NCBI RefSeq assembly: GCF_937960835.1
Contig: NZ_CALGPC010000011.1
Location: 124,001-188,000, forward strand
Direction of reading: 5' to 3'
DNA length: 64,000 nt
From: an uncultured Ferrovibrio sp.
GTDB taxonomy: Bacteria > Pseudomonadota > Alphaproteobacteria > Ferrovibrionales > Ferrovibrionaceae
Shown here: one piece after another, positions 49,700 to 58,635 of the stretch
Numbering within the stretch: the first letter of the stretch is position 1
Layout: each line of letters begins with the position of its first letter
Notes under the pieces: model-generated
Seen by the model: only the letters and a program-made list of their open reading frames with translations
Database searches by the model: none
What the model was told of the DNA's origin: nothing
Program-made: the position numbers and the translations under genes

Positions 49700-50827
49700 A
49701 TGATCCCGCAGACCAATCCCAAGGCCGCCTATCTGGCGCAAAAGGCCGAGATCGATGCGGCGATCCAGCGCGTGCTCGATAGCGGCTGGTATATCCAGGG
49801 CGAAGAGGTGGCCGCGTTCGAACGTGAATTTGCCGCCTATACCGGCTCTGCTCATGCTGTCGCAGTCGCCAGCGGAACGGACGCCTTGATCGTCGCCCTG
49901 CGCGGGCTGGGTATCGGGCCGGGCGATGCGGTGATCACGGTATCCCATACGGCGGTCGCCACCGTCGCCGCCATCGAACTGACCGGCGCCATGCCTGTCC
50001 TTATCGATGTGGACGAATACTGGACCATGGATCCGGAGGCCCTGCACAGTCTGTTGCATCAATGGCCGGTGAACGCACCGAAAGCCAAGGCGATCGTTCC
50101 CGTGCATCTCTATGGGCAACCCGCGGCGATGACGACCATCCAGGAGATCGCCGAGCGGCATGGCCTGGTCATGCTGGAGGACAATTCCCAAGCTCATGGC
50201 GCCACGCTGGGGGGGCGCATGGTTGGCCGCTGGGGAAAGGCCGCCGCCTACAGCCTCTATCCAACCAAGAATCTCGGTGCGGTCGGCGATGGCGGCATCA
50301 TCACGACAGATGATGCGGCGCTCGCCGGGACGCTGCGGGCGCTGCGCGAATATGGCTGGCGGGAACGCTACATCAGCGCCATTGCCGGCATGAACAGCCG
50401 TCTCGATCCGCTGCAGGCGGCGATCCTGCGCGTCAAGCTGACCCGCCTGCCGGAAGATATCGCCCGTCGGCGCGCCATCGCGGAGCGTTATATGCAGGGC
50501 CTGGGTGGCCTGGTCGGCCTGGGCCTGCCGCAGACGCGGCCGGGCGCGATGCCGGTTTACCATCAATACGTTATCGATGCCGGCGAACACCGCGACGAAA
50601 TCCAGGCCCGCTTGAAGGAACGCGGTATTGGCACGCTTGTGCATTACCCGATGCCGGTGCATCTGCAGCCAGCCTATAAGGGCCGGATCGCGTTAGGTCC
50701 CGGCGGCCTGCCGCGCAGCGAACGGGCGGCCAAGAGCGTGTTGAGCCTGCCGATGTATCCGCAGCTGCAAGACGCCGAGGTGGAAGCGGTGATCGTCGCC
50801 CTCAGAAATATCTGGAGCGAGATTTAA
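49700..50827 (+). CDS. DegT/DnrJ/EryC1/StrS sugar aminotransferase
   Basis: This 375-residue PLP enzyme aminates a keto-sugar nucleotide. The PLP lysine lies in AAAYSLYPTKNLGAVGDGG. Other family motifs are SGWYIQGEEVAAFEREFAAY, VAVASGTDALIVALRGLGIG and VHLYGQPAAM. It follows the SDR by 9 bp, a natural two-step ketosugar-to-aminosugar pair. Its 3' end overlaps the convergent SMR gene by 4 bp. The amino sugar itself cannot be named. Confidence 0.92.
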   Translation: MIPQTNPKAAYLAQKAEIDAAIQRVLDSGWYIQGEEVAAFEREFAAYTGSAHAVAVASGTDALIVALRGLGIGPGDAVITVSHTAVATVAAIELTGAMPVLIDVDEYWTMDPEALHSLLHQWPVNAPKAKAIVPVHLYGQPAAMTTIQEIAERHGLVMLEDNSQAHGATLGGRMVGRWGKAAAYSLYPTKNLGAVGDGGIITTDDAALAGTLRALREYGWRERYISAIAGMNSRLDPLQAAILRVKLTRLPEDIARRRAIAERYMQGLGGLVGLGLPQTRPGAMPVYHQYVIDAGEHRDEIQARLKERGIGTLVHYPMPVHLQPAYKGRIALGPGGLPRSERAAKSVLSLPMYPQLQDAEVEAVIVALRNIWSEI

Positions 50828-51159
50828 GCCGACCGCGTGATCAGGAAGACGCCGATACAGACCAGCGCAATGCCGACAAGCTTCGAGGGCGTCAGCGCTT
50901 CGCCGTAGAGCCAGAAGCCGAGCAGCGCGACCAGCACGTATGACAACGATACGCTCGGAAAAGCGACTGAGACCGGGATCTTGCGCAGTGCCAGCATGTA
51001 GAAGACGGCAGCTGCGAAGTAGAGCGCAAGGCCAAAGACCGATTGCGGCGCCAGGAATTGCTGCAGCAGCGTTTCGCCTCCGGCACCCGACTTCAGCAGC
51101 ATCTGCCCGGCGACACCCAGCAGGATGCCTGCAGCCAGCGCCAGATAAAACAGCGTCAT
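50824..51159 (-). CDS. Small multidrug-resistance-like/EamA carrier
   Basis: This 111-residue protein has four membrane segments and an SMR/DMT pattern (LLGVAGQMLLKSGAGG, RKIPVSVAFPSVSLSYVLVA, LVGIALVCIGVFLITR). In this context it resembles ArnE/ArnF, which move undecaprenyl-phosphate-aminosugar across the inner membrane. It overlaps the GT2 gene stop-to-start by 4 bp. A drug-export role is the alternative, but the neighbours favour glycolipid flipping. Confidence 0.85.
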   Translation of the reverse strand: MTLFYLALAAGILLGVAGQMLLKSGAGGETLLQQFLAPQSVFGLALYFAAAVFYMLALRKIPVSVAFPSVSLSYVLVALLGFWLYGEALTPSKLVGIALVCIGVFLITRSA

Positions 51160-52115
51160 GACTGCCCTCCAGAGATGGCGCGCGGATTGCGCTCGATGTC
51201 GCGTACGATGAATTGCGGCTTCTTGTTGATGGTCAGAAACAGCCGGCCGAGATATTCGCCGACCAGACCGAGCATGATGAGCTGCACACCCGCCAGCAGC
51301 AGGATCGCCGCCATGACGGAGGGATAGCCCCTTGGCGTGTTGCCCGATAAAGCCTCGATCAGGATGATCACGAAGGCGACCAATCCGAGAGCGGCCATGA
51401 CGAAGCCGAGCATCGTGCCGACGCGCAGCGGCATCACCGAGAAATTCAGAAACATCGACAGGAACAGCCGCACCAGGCGCCGCAGCGTGTAGTTGCTGTG
51501 CCCTTTGGCGCGCGGCAGATGTTCGACCTGCAACCGGCCGATCTTCTGCGTCACCTGCATGATCAGGCCGTCGATATAGGGAAACGGCCCGGTATGCGCG
51601 ACCACGTTATGCGCCGTGAACGCGCTGATGCAGCGGAAGCTGGACAGATACAGCCCGCGCGGCTTGTCGAGCAGGAAATCGGCACACCAGTTGGTGAAGC
51701 GGCTGCCCAGATTGCGCCAGGCCGCATGCTGCTTCTCGGCGTAATAGGTGTAGACGACGTCGAAGCCGTTTTCCTTCGTGTACTGCCACAGCCGAAGCAC
51801 TTCCTCCGGCGGGTTCTGCAAATCGTCGTCCATGGTGATGATGTAGGCGCCGCGCGCCTGCGCCAGGCCCGCCATCACCGCGTTATGCTCGCCGAAATTC
51901 CGCGCCAGGTTCACCACCGTCAGCGCCACCTCATTGCGGCGGCATAAATCGCGGCAGACATCGAGGGAGTTGTCGGGGCTGCAATCGTTGACCAGCACGA
52001 TCTCATGCCCGCCGGGAATCTCCAGCCGGCTCAGGGCTTCGACCAGTCTCGGCACACTGTCGGCGCCGTTATAGACCGGCACGACGATCGAAAGCGCGAA
52101 AACAGGTTCGTTCAT
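51156..52115 (-). CDS. Polyprenyl-phosphate glycosyltransferase (GT2, ArnC/GtrB-like)
   Basis: From ATG 52115 this 319-residue enzyme has a GT2 domain (FALSIVVPVYNGADSVPRLV, metal motif ITMDDDLQNPPEE) and two C-terminal membrane segments (about 235-290). This is the layout of DPM/ArnC/GtrB enzymes, which load a sugar onto undecaprenyl phosphate on the cytoplasmic face. A long open extension upstream overlaps the methyltransferase and is rejected. It is coupled to the methyltransferase (ATGA overlap) and to the SMR gene. Confidence 0.92.
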   Translation of the reverse strand: MNEPVFALSIVVPVYNGADSVPRLVEALSRLEIPGGHEIVLVNDCSPDNSLDVCRDLCRRNEVALTVVNLARNFGEHNAVMAGLAQARGAYIITMDDDLQNPPEEVLRLWQYTKENGFDVVYTYYAEKQHAAWRNLGSRFTNWCADFLLDKPRGLYLSSFRCISAFTAHNVVAHTGPFPYIDGLIMQVTQKIGRLQVEHLPRAKGHSNYTLRRLVRLFLSMFLNFSVMPLRVGTMLGFVMAALGLVAFVIILIEALSGNTPRGYPSVMAAILLLAGVQLIMLGLVGEYLGRLFLTINKKPQFIVRDIERNPRAISGGQS

Positions 52116-52849
52116 GGCTTCCTGGCCCATACCCAAACCGATCCGCCGAAGGGCAGACCGAGCCCGCGGCGAGCCAGACGGCGCTCGACGGCGGTCATGG
52201 TGAAAAACAGCCGGTCCTGCCAAACCGGAAAGGCGCGGACGTCGCTGTCGGCTGCCTCGCGGCGGCCGGCAAGGAGCCGGTGCAGCAGCATTATCGGAAA
52301 CAGCAGGCTGTTCCAATAGCCCGTTGCCACCTGGCCGAACCCGGCTGCAGCGACCAGCCCGGCCGCCTGCCCGGCCGTATAGCGGCGGATATTGTGTACC
52401 CGGGCGTCGTGGGCCGACATCATCCACTGATAGGCCGGCAGGTTGAGCAGCAAATGGCCGCCGGGCTTGAGGCAGCGCCAGAACTCCCCCAGCGCCGCCC
52501 CCTCCTGTACCCCGCCATGGCACAGCACGTCGGCGCTGACGATCGCATCGAAACGGTTGGCCGGGTAGGGCATGGCATTGACCGAACCGGTTCCGACCGG
52601 CAGGCCGGTCTTGGCACGCGCCAGAGCGGCCGCCTCGGGATCGAATTCCAGGCCAGAGAAGGCCAGATGCGGGTGCACCGCTGCAGCGCGCCGCAGCAGC
52701 CCTCCGGTGCCGCAGCCGGCATCGAGAACGGCGGCGCCGGCCGGCAATCCTGCCTCCCCCAGGCGGTCGCAAAGGCGGGCATGCAATGCGCGGTACCACC
52801 ACATGGTATCCTCCAGCGCCGCCATCCGGTGGTATTCCTGCCGCTCCAT
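52112..52849 (-). CDS. Class I SAM-dependent methyltransferase
   Basis: This 245-residue enzyme has the SAM motif AAVLDAGCGTGGLLRRAA, acidic residue in FSGLEFDPEA, and post-motif FDAIVSADVLCHG. The N-terminus (YHRMAALEDTMWWYRALHAR) is typical of methyltransferases in sugar clusters. It heads the GT2-SMR operon, so a methylated sugar or methylated lipid-sugar is plausible. It is divergent from the GT-C gene. Confidence 0.85.
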   Translation of the reverse strand: MERQEYHRMAALEDTMWWYRALHARLCDRLGEAGLPAGAAVLDAGCGTGGLLRRAAAVHPHLAFSGLEFDPEAAALARAKTGLPVGTGSVNAMPYPANRFDAIVSADVLCHGGVQEGAALGEFWRCLKPGGHLLLNLPAYQWMMSAHDARVHNIRRYTAGQAAGLVAAAGFGQVATGYWNSLLFPIMLLHRLLAGRREAADSDVRAFPVWQDRLFFTMTAVERRLARRGLGLPFGGSVWVWARKP

Positions 52850-52956
52850 CCGCCGTATCGTTTTTCCGGTTTGCCTTATAAGCTAGCGAATGGTTTACCA
52901 GCAGCCCTGATATTTACCAGTCTTGCCTCCGTTTCGGCCGGGACCGACGCCAGCCC

Positions 52957-54543
52957 ATGAACCAGCCTCGCCTGCATGACCACGCGATCCGGCGTCGCGG
53001 CCTGGACTGGCCACGGCTGCTGCACGGCCTGGTGCTGGCGGTCTGCACGGCATGGCTGATCGGCTATTTCTTTCCGCCGCTGAACCACGACACGGCGGTG
53101 CTGCTTTACATTTCCAAAATCTGGCTCAATGGCGGGCAGCTTTATGTCGATGCCATCGACATCAACACCCCGCTGGTTTTCGTCATTCACCTGCTGCCCG
53201 AGGCCATCGCGAAAGTCACCGGCCTACCTGGCACCACGGTGCTGGTCGCCCTGCTGGGCCTAGGAATTGCCTGTTCCTTCCTGACCTGCCGCTGGGTGCT
53301 GGCCGCCAGCCTCGATCCAGCCCATACCACGGCGGATGCGCTGCTGCCGCTGCTGCTGCTGTTCCTGCTGATCGTCTATCCGGGCGAAAGCTTCAGCCAG
53401 CGCGAACACATCATGTTGGTGCTGGCCATGCCCTATCTGCTGGTCGCCAGCGGCCGCGCCGATGGCGAGGAGCTGTCGAAGAAGCTGAAGATCATCACCG
53501 GACTGATGGCCGGCTTCGGCTTCGCCATGAAACCTTACTTCCTCGGCATCCCGCTCTTCGTCGAACTGTATGTGCTGTGGCAGATCGGCTTCCGCCGCAC
53601 GATCAGCGATCCAGCACCCTGGTCCGTGCTGACGGTCTGCGTCGCGCATGCGCTGTTCGCGCTGATCGTCACGCCGGAATATTTCACGGTCGCGCTGCCG
53701 CTGGCTTATTCGTTCTACAGCGACGTCAGCCAGAACAGCCTGCTGGATCTGGCGCTGGGCGCCAATCTCGGACCACCCACGCTGGTCCTGCCACTGCTGG
53801 GGATCGCTGCCTTCCTGGCCGTGCAGTCGCATCTGGCACGGGTGATCTTCCTGGCGGGCATGGGCTGCCTGCTCTCGGCCTACGCCCAGGCCAAAGGTTG
53901 GCCCTATCACGCCATGCCGGCACAGGCTCTCACACTTCTGCTGGCCGGCGTGATCATCGCCTATGTGATGGACCACGTCGTCTGGCCCAAGCGCGGTGAT
54001 ACCCGCCCTGCCAAACTGTTTGCGGCCTCGCTGATGCTGCTGGTCTTCTATCAGGAGGGCCTGCATAGCCGGCCCTTCTTCAAGCAGCTCGAATACGGGG
54101 ATTCGTCGCTGCGCCGCCTGCTGCATATCGTCAGGCAGGAAACCCGCAACGACCGCATCCTGATCCTGTCGCCCGGCATCTATCCGCATTTCCCGCTGAT
54201 CAACTATGCCAAGCTGCAGATGACCATGCGGTTCGAAAGCATGTGGTTGCTGCAGGGCGCTTATGCGGAATGCCAGGATCTGGCGCCGCTATACAATCCG
54301 CCGGAATCGATGAGCCCGGCGGAAGCCTTCGTCTTCCGCACGGTGCCGGAGGATTTCTACAAGAAAAAGCCGTCGTTGCTGATCGTCGACAACGTGGCCG
54401 GCGTGCCGCGCTGCCAGGAAGAGGCGTTCAACTATCTGGATTACTTCTCGCGCAATCCGCTGTTTGCGAAGCGGCTCGAGGATTACGACAAGATTCTCGA
54501 CTACGACCGCTACACGATCTACCGCCGGCGGGAAAAGCCGTGA
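52957..54543 (+). CDS. GT-C-like polytopic membrane protein
   Basis: This 528-residue protein has about ten membrane segments followed by a soluble C-terminal domain (about 400-528). The first loop after segment 1 has NHDTAVLLYISKIWLNGGQL then YVDAIDINTPL, a D-rich arrangement like GT-C glycosyltransferases that use polyprenyl-phosphate sugars on the periplasmic side. I cannot assign a precise family. It is divergent from the methyltransferase-GT2-SMR operon, so it could be the final transferase, in the role ArnT plays. Confidence 0.65.
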   Translation: MNQPRLHDHAIRRRGLDWPRLLHGLVLAVCTAWLIGYFFPPLNHDTAVLLYISKIWLNGGQLYVDAIDINTPLVFVIHLLPEAIAKVTGLPGTTVLVALLGLGIACSFLTCRWVLAASLDPAHTTADALLPLLLLFLLIVYPGESFSQREHIMLVLAMPYLLVASGRADGEELSKKLKIITGLMAGFGFAMKPYFLGIPLFVELYVLWQIGFRRTISDPAPWSVLTVCVAHALFALIVTPEYFTVALPLAYSFYSDVSQNSLLDLALGANLGPPTLVLPLLGIAAFLAVQSHLARVIFLAGMGCLLSAYAQAKGWPYHAMPAQALTLLLAGVIIAYVMDHVVWPKRGDTRPAKLFAASLMLLVFYQEGLHSRPFFKQLEYGDSSLRRLLHIVRQETRNDRILILSPGIYPHFPLINYAKLQMTMRFESMWLLQGAYAECQDLAPLYNPPESMSPAEAFVFRTVPEDFYKKKPSLLIVDNVAGVPRCQEEAFNYLDYFSRNPLFAKRLEDYDKILDYDRYTIYRRREKP

Positions 54544-54554
54544 TCTGGCCGTAG

Positions 54555-54920
54555 TCAGACGTGGAAGCTTTCGCCGCAGCCGCAGCGGCCCTTCTCGTTC
54601 GGATTGCGGAACACGAAGCCCGATTGCAGCTTGTCCTCGACCCAGTCGATCTCGGTGCCGAACAGATACATCTGTGCCTTCGGCTCGATCAGGACGGTTA
54701 CGCCTTTATCCTCGACCACTTCGTCGAACTTGCCCTTCTCCTCGGCGTAATTCACGTCGTAGGACAGGCCCGAGCAGCCCTTCGACTTGATCCCGATGCG
54801 CAGTCCGATCACCGGCTTGTCCGCCTTCTCGATCAGCTCGCGGATACGCGCCGCGGCGGCGTCGGTCAAGGTCACCGCCTTGAAGGCGGGACGCTTCACT
54901 TCCGTTTCCGTCACAGCCAT
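54555..54920 (-). CDS. sufA: A-type Fe-S carrier
   Basis: This 121-residue HesB/IscA-type protein accepts and delivers Fe-S clusters. The three ligand cysteines are present: C49 in KSKGCSGLSYD and C113/C115 in RCGCGESF. It is the last gene of the suf operon, 13 bp after sufT. The short N-terminal extension is usual for SufA. Confidence 0.95.
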   Translation of the reverse strand: MAVTETEVKRPAFKAVTLTDAAAARIRELIEKADKPVIGLRIGIKSKGCSGLSYDVNYAEEKGKFDEVVEDKGVTVLIEPKAQMYLFGTEIDWVEDKLQSGFVFRNPNEKGRCGCGESFHV

Positions 54921-54933
54921 GGTTCCAGGCTCC

Positions 54934-55293
54934 TCACATCATTCCCAGTTCGAGGCGCGCCGCCTCGGACATATGTTCCGGCGTCCAGGGCGGATCCCAG
55001 ACCACCTCGACGCTGACTTCCCCGACCCCTTCGATGGAGCGGGTCTTGTACTCCACCTCGCCCGGCATGGATTGCGCCGCCGGACAGTTCGGCGAGGTCA
55101 GCGTCATCTCGATCTTGACGTCGCGCGCCTCGTTCACCTCGACATTGTATATAAGGCCGAGTTCGTAAATGTTAACCGGTATTTCGGGGTCATAGACGGT
55201 CTTCAGCGCCTCCACCACCTGCTCCTGCAGGTCGGCCGGGCTGACCGCCTTCTTCTTCGCCTTGCCGGTATTTTCTGCCCCAGTGGCCGACAT
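54934..55293 (-). CDS. sufT: SUF-associated DUF59 (MIP18) protein
   Basis: From ATG 55293 this 119-residue protein has the DUF59 core (VVEALKTVYDPEIPVNIYEL, TLTSPNCPAAQSMPGEVE) and ends in WTPEHMSEAARLELG, as in SufT. It helps mature Fe-S proteins. The conserved Cys lies in SPNCPAAQ. It overlaps sufS by 1 bp (TGATG). An open frame upstream is inside sufS and is rejected. Confidence 0.93.
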   Translation of the reverse strand: MSATGAENTGKAKKKAVSPADLQEQVVEALKTVYDPEIPVNIYELGLIYNVEVNEARDVKIEMTLTSPNCPAAQSMPGEVEYKTRSIEGVGEVSVEVVWDPPWTPEHMSEAARLELGMM

Positions 55294-56549
55294 CACCCAA
55301 AAATCTCCCTGACACGCTGCAGCCCGGCACAAAGGGCGTCCACCTCCGCCCGGGTATTGTAGAGCCCGAAGGACGCCCGCACGGTGGCCGGCACGCCAAA
55401 GCGGTCCATCACCGGATGGGCGCAATGCTGGCCCACCCGCACGGCGATGCCTTCGCGGTCTAGAATGGTACCGATATCGTGAGGGTGAAGCCCCTTTAGC
55501 ACAAAAGAGATCACCGGTCCCTTGCCTTCGGCCTCGCCGATGATGCGGAGGGAGTTGATCGTCTTCAGCTTCTCGGTGGCATAGACGAGCAGATCATGCT
55601 CATGGGCGGCAATCGCCTCAAGCCCGATGCCCTGGACATAATCGATGGCTGCTGCCAGCCCCACCGCCTCGACGAAAGCCGGCGTGCCCGCCTCGAATTT
55701 ATGCGGAATCTCATTGTACTCGGTCTTGTCGAAACTGACCGCCAGAATCATGTCGCCGCCGCCCTGCCAGGGCTGCATGCTTTCCAGCAGCGCTGCCTTG
55801 CCATAGAGCACGCCGATACCGGTCGGGCCATAAAGCTTGTGCCCGGTGAAGACGTAGAAATCGGCATCCAGCGCCTTCACATCCACCGGGATATGCTGCA
55901 CCGCCTGGCTGCCGTCGATCAGCGCCAACGCACCATGCTTGTGCGCTTCCGCGATGATCTCGGCCACCGGCAGCACGGTGCCCAGCGTGTTCGACACATG
56001 GGCCATGGCAACCAGCTTCGTCTTCGGCCCCAGCAGCCTGATGAACTCGTCCCAGATCAGCGCTCCGCGATCGTCGATCGGCGCGACCTTCAGCACGATA
56101 CCGTGGCGGTCGCGCAGCATCTGCCAGGGCACGATATTGGCGTGATGCTCCAGATGCGAGATCACCACCTCGTCGCCCGGCTTCAAAAAGCTGTAGATGG
56201 CGCTGTAGGCCACGAGGTTGATCGCCTCGGTCGCGTTGCGGGTGAAGACGATCTCGCGGCTATCGGGCGTGCCGAGGAACCGCGCCACGGTCTCGCGCGC
56301 CTTCTCGAATTCATCGGTCGCAGCCTGACTCAGATGATAGATGCCGCGATGCACATTCGCATAAAGCCGCTCATACATGTGGCTCATCGCATCGATGACC
56401 ACCTTCGGCTTCTGCGTGCTGGCTCCACTGTCGAGAAAGACCAGCGGCTTGCCATGCACCTTTTCCGACAGGATCGGGAAATCGGCGCGCAGGCGCTCGA
56501 CATCGAATTCCGGCGTTGCAGGCGCCTTGGGAGCAGTCAGCGCACTCAT
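55293..56549 (-). CDS. sufS: Cysteine desulfurase SufS
   Basis: This 418-residue group II PLP enzyme releases sulfur from cysteine for cluster assembly. The PLP lysine lies in VFTGHKLYGPTGIG, and the persulfide cysteine in RVGQHCAHPVMDRF. ISHLEHHANIVPWQ and HVSNTLGTVLPV are family motifs. Group II SufS normally needs SufE or SufU, yet neither is encoded in this operon. It overlaps sufD by 4 bp. Confidence 0.96.
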   Translation of the reverse strand: MSALTAPKAPATPEFDVERLRADFPILSEKVHGKPLVFLDSGASTQKPKVVIDAMSHMYERLYANVHRGIYHLSQAATDEFEKARETVARFLGTPDSREIVFTRNATEAINLVAYSAIYSFLKPGDEVVISHLEHHANIVPWQMLRDRHGIVLKVAPIDDRGALIWDEFIRLLGPKTKLVAMAHVSNTLGTVLPVAEIIAEAHKHGALALIDGSQAVQHIPVDVKALDADFYVFTGHKLYGPTGIGVLYGKAALLESMQPWQGGGDMILAVSFDKTEYNEIPHKFEAGTPAFVEAVGLAAAIDYVQGIGLEAIAAHEHDLLVYATEKLKTINSLRIIGEAEGKGPVISFVLKGLHPHDIGTILDREGIAVRVGQHCAHPVMDRFGVPATVRASFGLYNTRAEVDALCAGLQRVREIFG

Positions 56550-57853
56550 GCCGCACCTGCCTTCAGCCAGTCCTCGACCAGCGCTTCGACCTTGTCGCGC
56601 AGATTGCCTTCCGGCACGGCCGCGATCACCTCATAGGCGAAGCCGCTGAGCAGCAGGCGGCGCGCGTCATCGTCACCAATGCCACGGGCCTTCATGTAGA
56701 AGACCTGCTGCGGGTCGAGATCGCCGATGGAAGCGCCGTGGCTGCATTTCACATCATCAGCCAGGATCTCCAGCTCGGGCTTGGTGTCGATCTGGGCTCG
56801 GTCGGCCAGCAGCAGCGTGCGGCTGAGCTGCTGGGCATCGGTTTTCTGCGCATGCGGCGCCACGCGGATGCCGCCCTGGAAGACGGCATGGCCGCGATCA
56901 TCAACCACATGCTTGAAAAGCTGATTGCTGCGGCAGTCGGGCTTGGCGTGATGCAGATACAGCGTGTGATCCAGATGCGCCGTGCCACGCGCCAGCACTA
57001 GGCCCTGCAGATCGGCTTCCGCCCCGCTGCCGGCGAACTCGGCATGCAGTTCATGCCGAGCCACATTGCCGCCGGCCTGCAGCGAGACATGGGCGTAGCG
57101 CGCACCAGCGCCGATGGAGACCTTCCCCAGGGCCGCATGATAGGCAGCCGGGTTTTCAGCCTGCACGCGGACATGCGTCAGCCTGGCCTCTTCGCCCAGG
57201 CCGATGCGGCAGAAGATATTCGTCCAGCCCGGCGCGGCGATGCCGCTGTCGCGGTAGCCCTCGACAATCGTCGCCTGCGCGCCACGGCCCAGCAGCACCA
57301 GATGGCGCAGGTTGACCAGAGCGGGCGCACCAAAAGCCAGGATCTCGACCGGCTTGTCGAGGACAACGCCGTCCTGCAGACGCAGCACAAGGCCATCGCT
57401 GGCGAGCGCCGCGTTCAGCTCTGCCAGAATGGCGGCCTTGTCATCGCCCTCGCCGGCGAGCACATCCGCCAGCGCATCGCCCGCCTGCGCCAGCGGCAGC
57501 AGTGTGGCGCCATCGGGCAACCCGTTCAGGCGGGAAGCGGCGGCGTTAAGGCGGCCATTGATGAAGACCAGCCGGTAACTGTCCGCACTAACCAGCGCGG
57601 CAGCCTCGATGCGCGCAGCATCGATGCCGCCTTCATTGGCGGGCAGGCTCCACGCCTGCTTTTCCAGACCGGACAGGCTGGTGAATTTCCAGCTTTCGAG
57701 CTTGTGGTTCGGCAGGCCATGGCGGCGGAACGCTTCCATTGCCGCCTGCCGGCGCGCCGCGACAGCCCTCTGCTCCGCGCCGGGCAGCGCCGGCGCCGCG
57801 GCGCGGTAGGCCTCGGCTATGGTGTCAACGAAAGGTGCGGCAGACATCGTCAT
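56546..57853 (-). CDS. sufD: Fe-S cluster assembly scaffold SufD
   Basis: This 435-residue beta-helix protein forms the SufBC2D scaffold. Recognisable segments are LPNHKLESWKFTSLSGLEK near the N-terminus and HAQKTDAQQLSRTLLLADRA then KCSHGASIGDLDPQQVFYMK near the C-terminus, including the conserved His. It lies 6 bp after sufC and overlaps sufS by 4 bp. Confidence 0.95.
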   Translation of the reverse strand: MTMSAAPFVDTIAEAYRAAAPALPGAEQRAVAARRQAAMEAFRRHGLPNHKLESWKFTSLSGLEKQAWSLPANEGGIDAARIEAAALVSADSYRLVFINGRLNAAASRLNGLPDGATLLPLAQAGDALADVLAGEGDDKAAILAELNAALASDGLVLRLQDGVVLDKPVEILAFGAPALVNLRHLVLLGRGAQATIVEGYRDSGIAAPGWTNIFCRIGLGEEARLTHVRVQAENPAAYHAALGKVSIGAGARYAHVSLQAGGNVARHELHAEFAGSGAEADLQGLVLARGTAHLDHTLYLHHAKPDCRSNQLFKHVVDDRGHAVFQGGIRVAPHAQKTDAQQLSRTLLLADRAQIDTKPELEILADDVKCSHGASIGDLDPQQVFYMKARGIGDDDARRLLLSGFAYEVIAAVPEGNLRDKVEALVEDWLKAGAA

Positions 57854-57859
57854 TCTCCG

Positions 57860-58609
57860 TCAGGCCGCATCCGCGACAATATCGGCATAGCCCTTGGCCT
57901 CAAGCTCAAGCGCCAGCTCCTTGCCGCCGGTCTTCACGATACGGCCCTTGGCCAGCACATGCACCACATCCGGCACGATGTAATCCAGCAGGCGCTGATA
58001 GTGGGTAATCACCAAAGCCGCGCGCTCCGGGCTGCGCAGCGCATTGACGCCTTCGGCAACGATCCTCAGCGCATCGATATCCAAGCCTGAATCCGTCTCG
58101 TCCAGGATCATCAGGCTGGGCTCCAGCATGGCCATCTGGAACACTTCGTTGCGCTTCTTCTCGCCGCCTGAGAAGCCCATATTCACGGCGCGCTGCAGGA
58201 ATTTCTCATCCATTTGCAGCTGCTTCATCTTCGCCTTGGCCGTCTTCAGGAAGGTCATGGCGTCCATGTCCGGCAGGCCCTTGTGCTTGCGCACTGCATT
58301 CACCGCCGAACGCAGGAAGGTGGCGTTGGCAACGCCAGGGATTTCCACCGGATACTGGAAGGCCAGGAAGATGCCCTCGCGAGCGCGCTCTTCCGGCTCA
58401 AGCTCCAGGATGCTGCGGCCGTTGAAAAGGATGTCGCCCTCGGTGACCTCATAGCCGTCGCGGCCGGTCAGCACATAGGACAGGGTCGACTTGCCGGAAC
58501 CGTTCGGTCCCATCACCGCGTGAACTTCGCCGGGTTTGATCACCAGGTCGATGCCACGCAGGATTTCCTTGCCGTCGACGGTGGCGTGCAGGTTCTTGAT
58601 CTCAAGCAT
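57860..58609 (-). CDS. sufC: Fe-S cluster assembly ATPase SufC
   Basis: This 249-residue ABC-type ATPase drives conformational change of SufBD. Walker A is GPNGSGKST, signature FSGGEKKRNEVFQM and Walker B SLMILDETDSGLDIDAL, exactly the SufC variant. It is soluble. It lies 26 bp after sufB. Confidence 0.97.
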   Translation of the reverse strand: MLEIKNLHATVDGKEILRGIDLVIKPGEVHAVMGPNGSGKSTLSYVLTGRDGYEVTEGDILFNGRSILELEPEERAREGIFLAFQYPVEIPGVANATFLRSAVNAVRKHKGLPDMDAMTFLKTAKAKMKQLQMDEKFLQRAVNMGFSGGEKKRNEVFQMAMLEPSLMILDETDSGLDIDALRIVAEGVNALRSPERAALVITHYQRLLDYIVPDVVHVLAKGRIVKTGGKELALELEAKGYADIVADAA

Positions 58610-58635
58610 GGGGCAGGTCCTTCAAATTCTTTTTA

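Noticed and set aside
52116..52802. Extension of the GT2 gene upstream
   Set aside because: It lies in the methyltransferase gene and carries no GT sequence; FALSIVVPVYNG after ATG 52115 is the true start.
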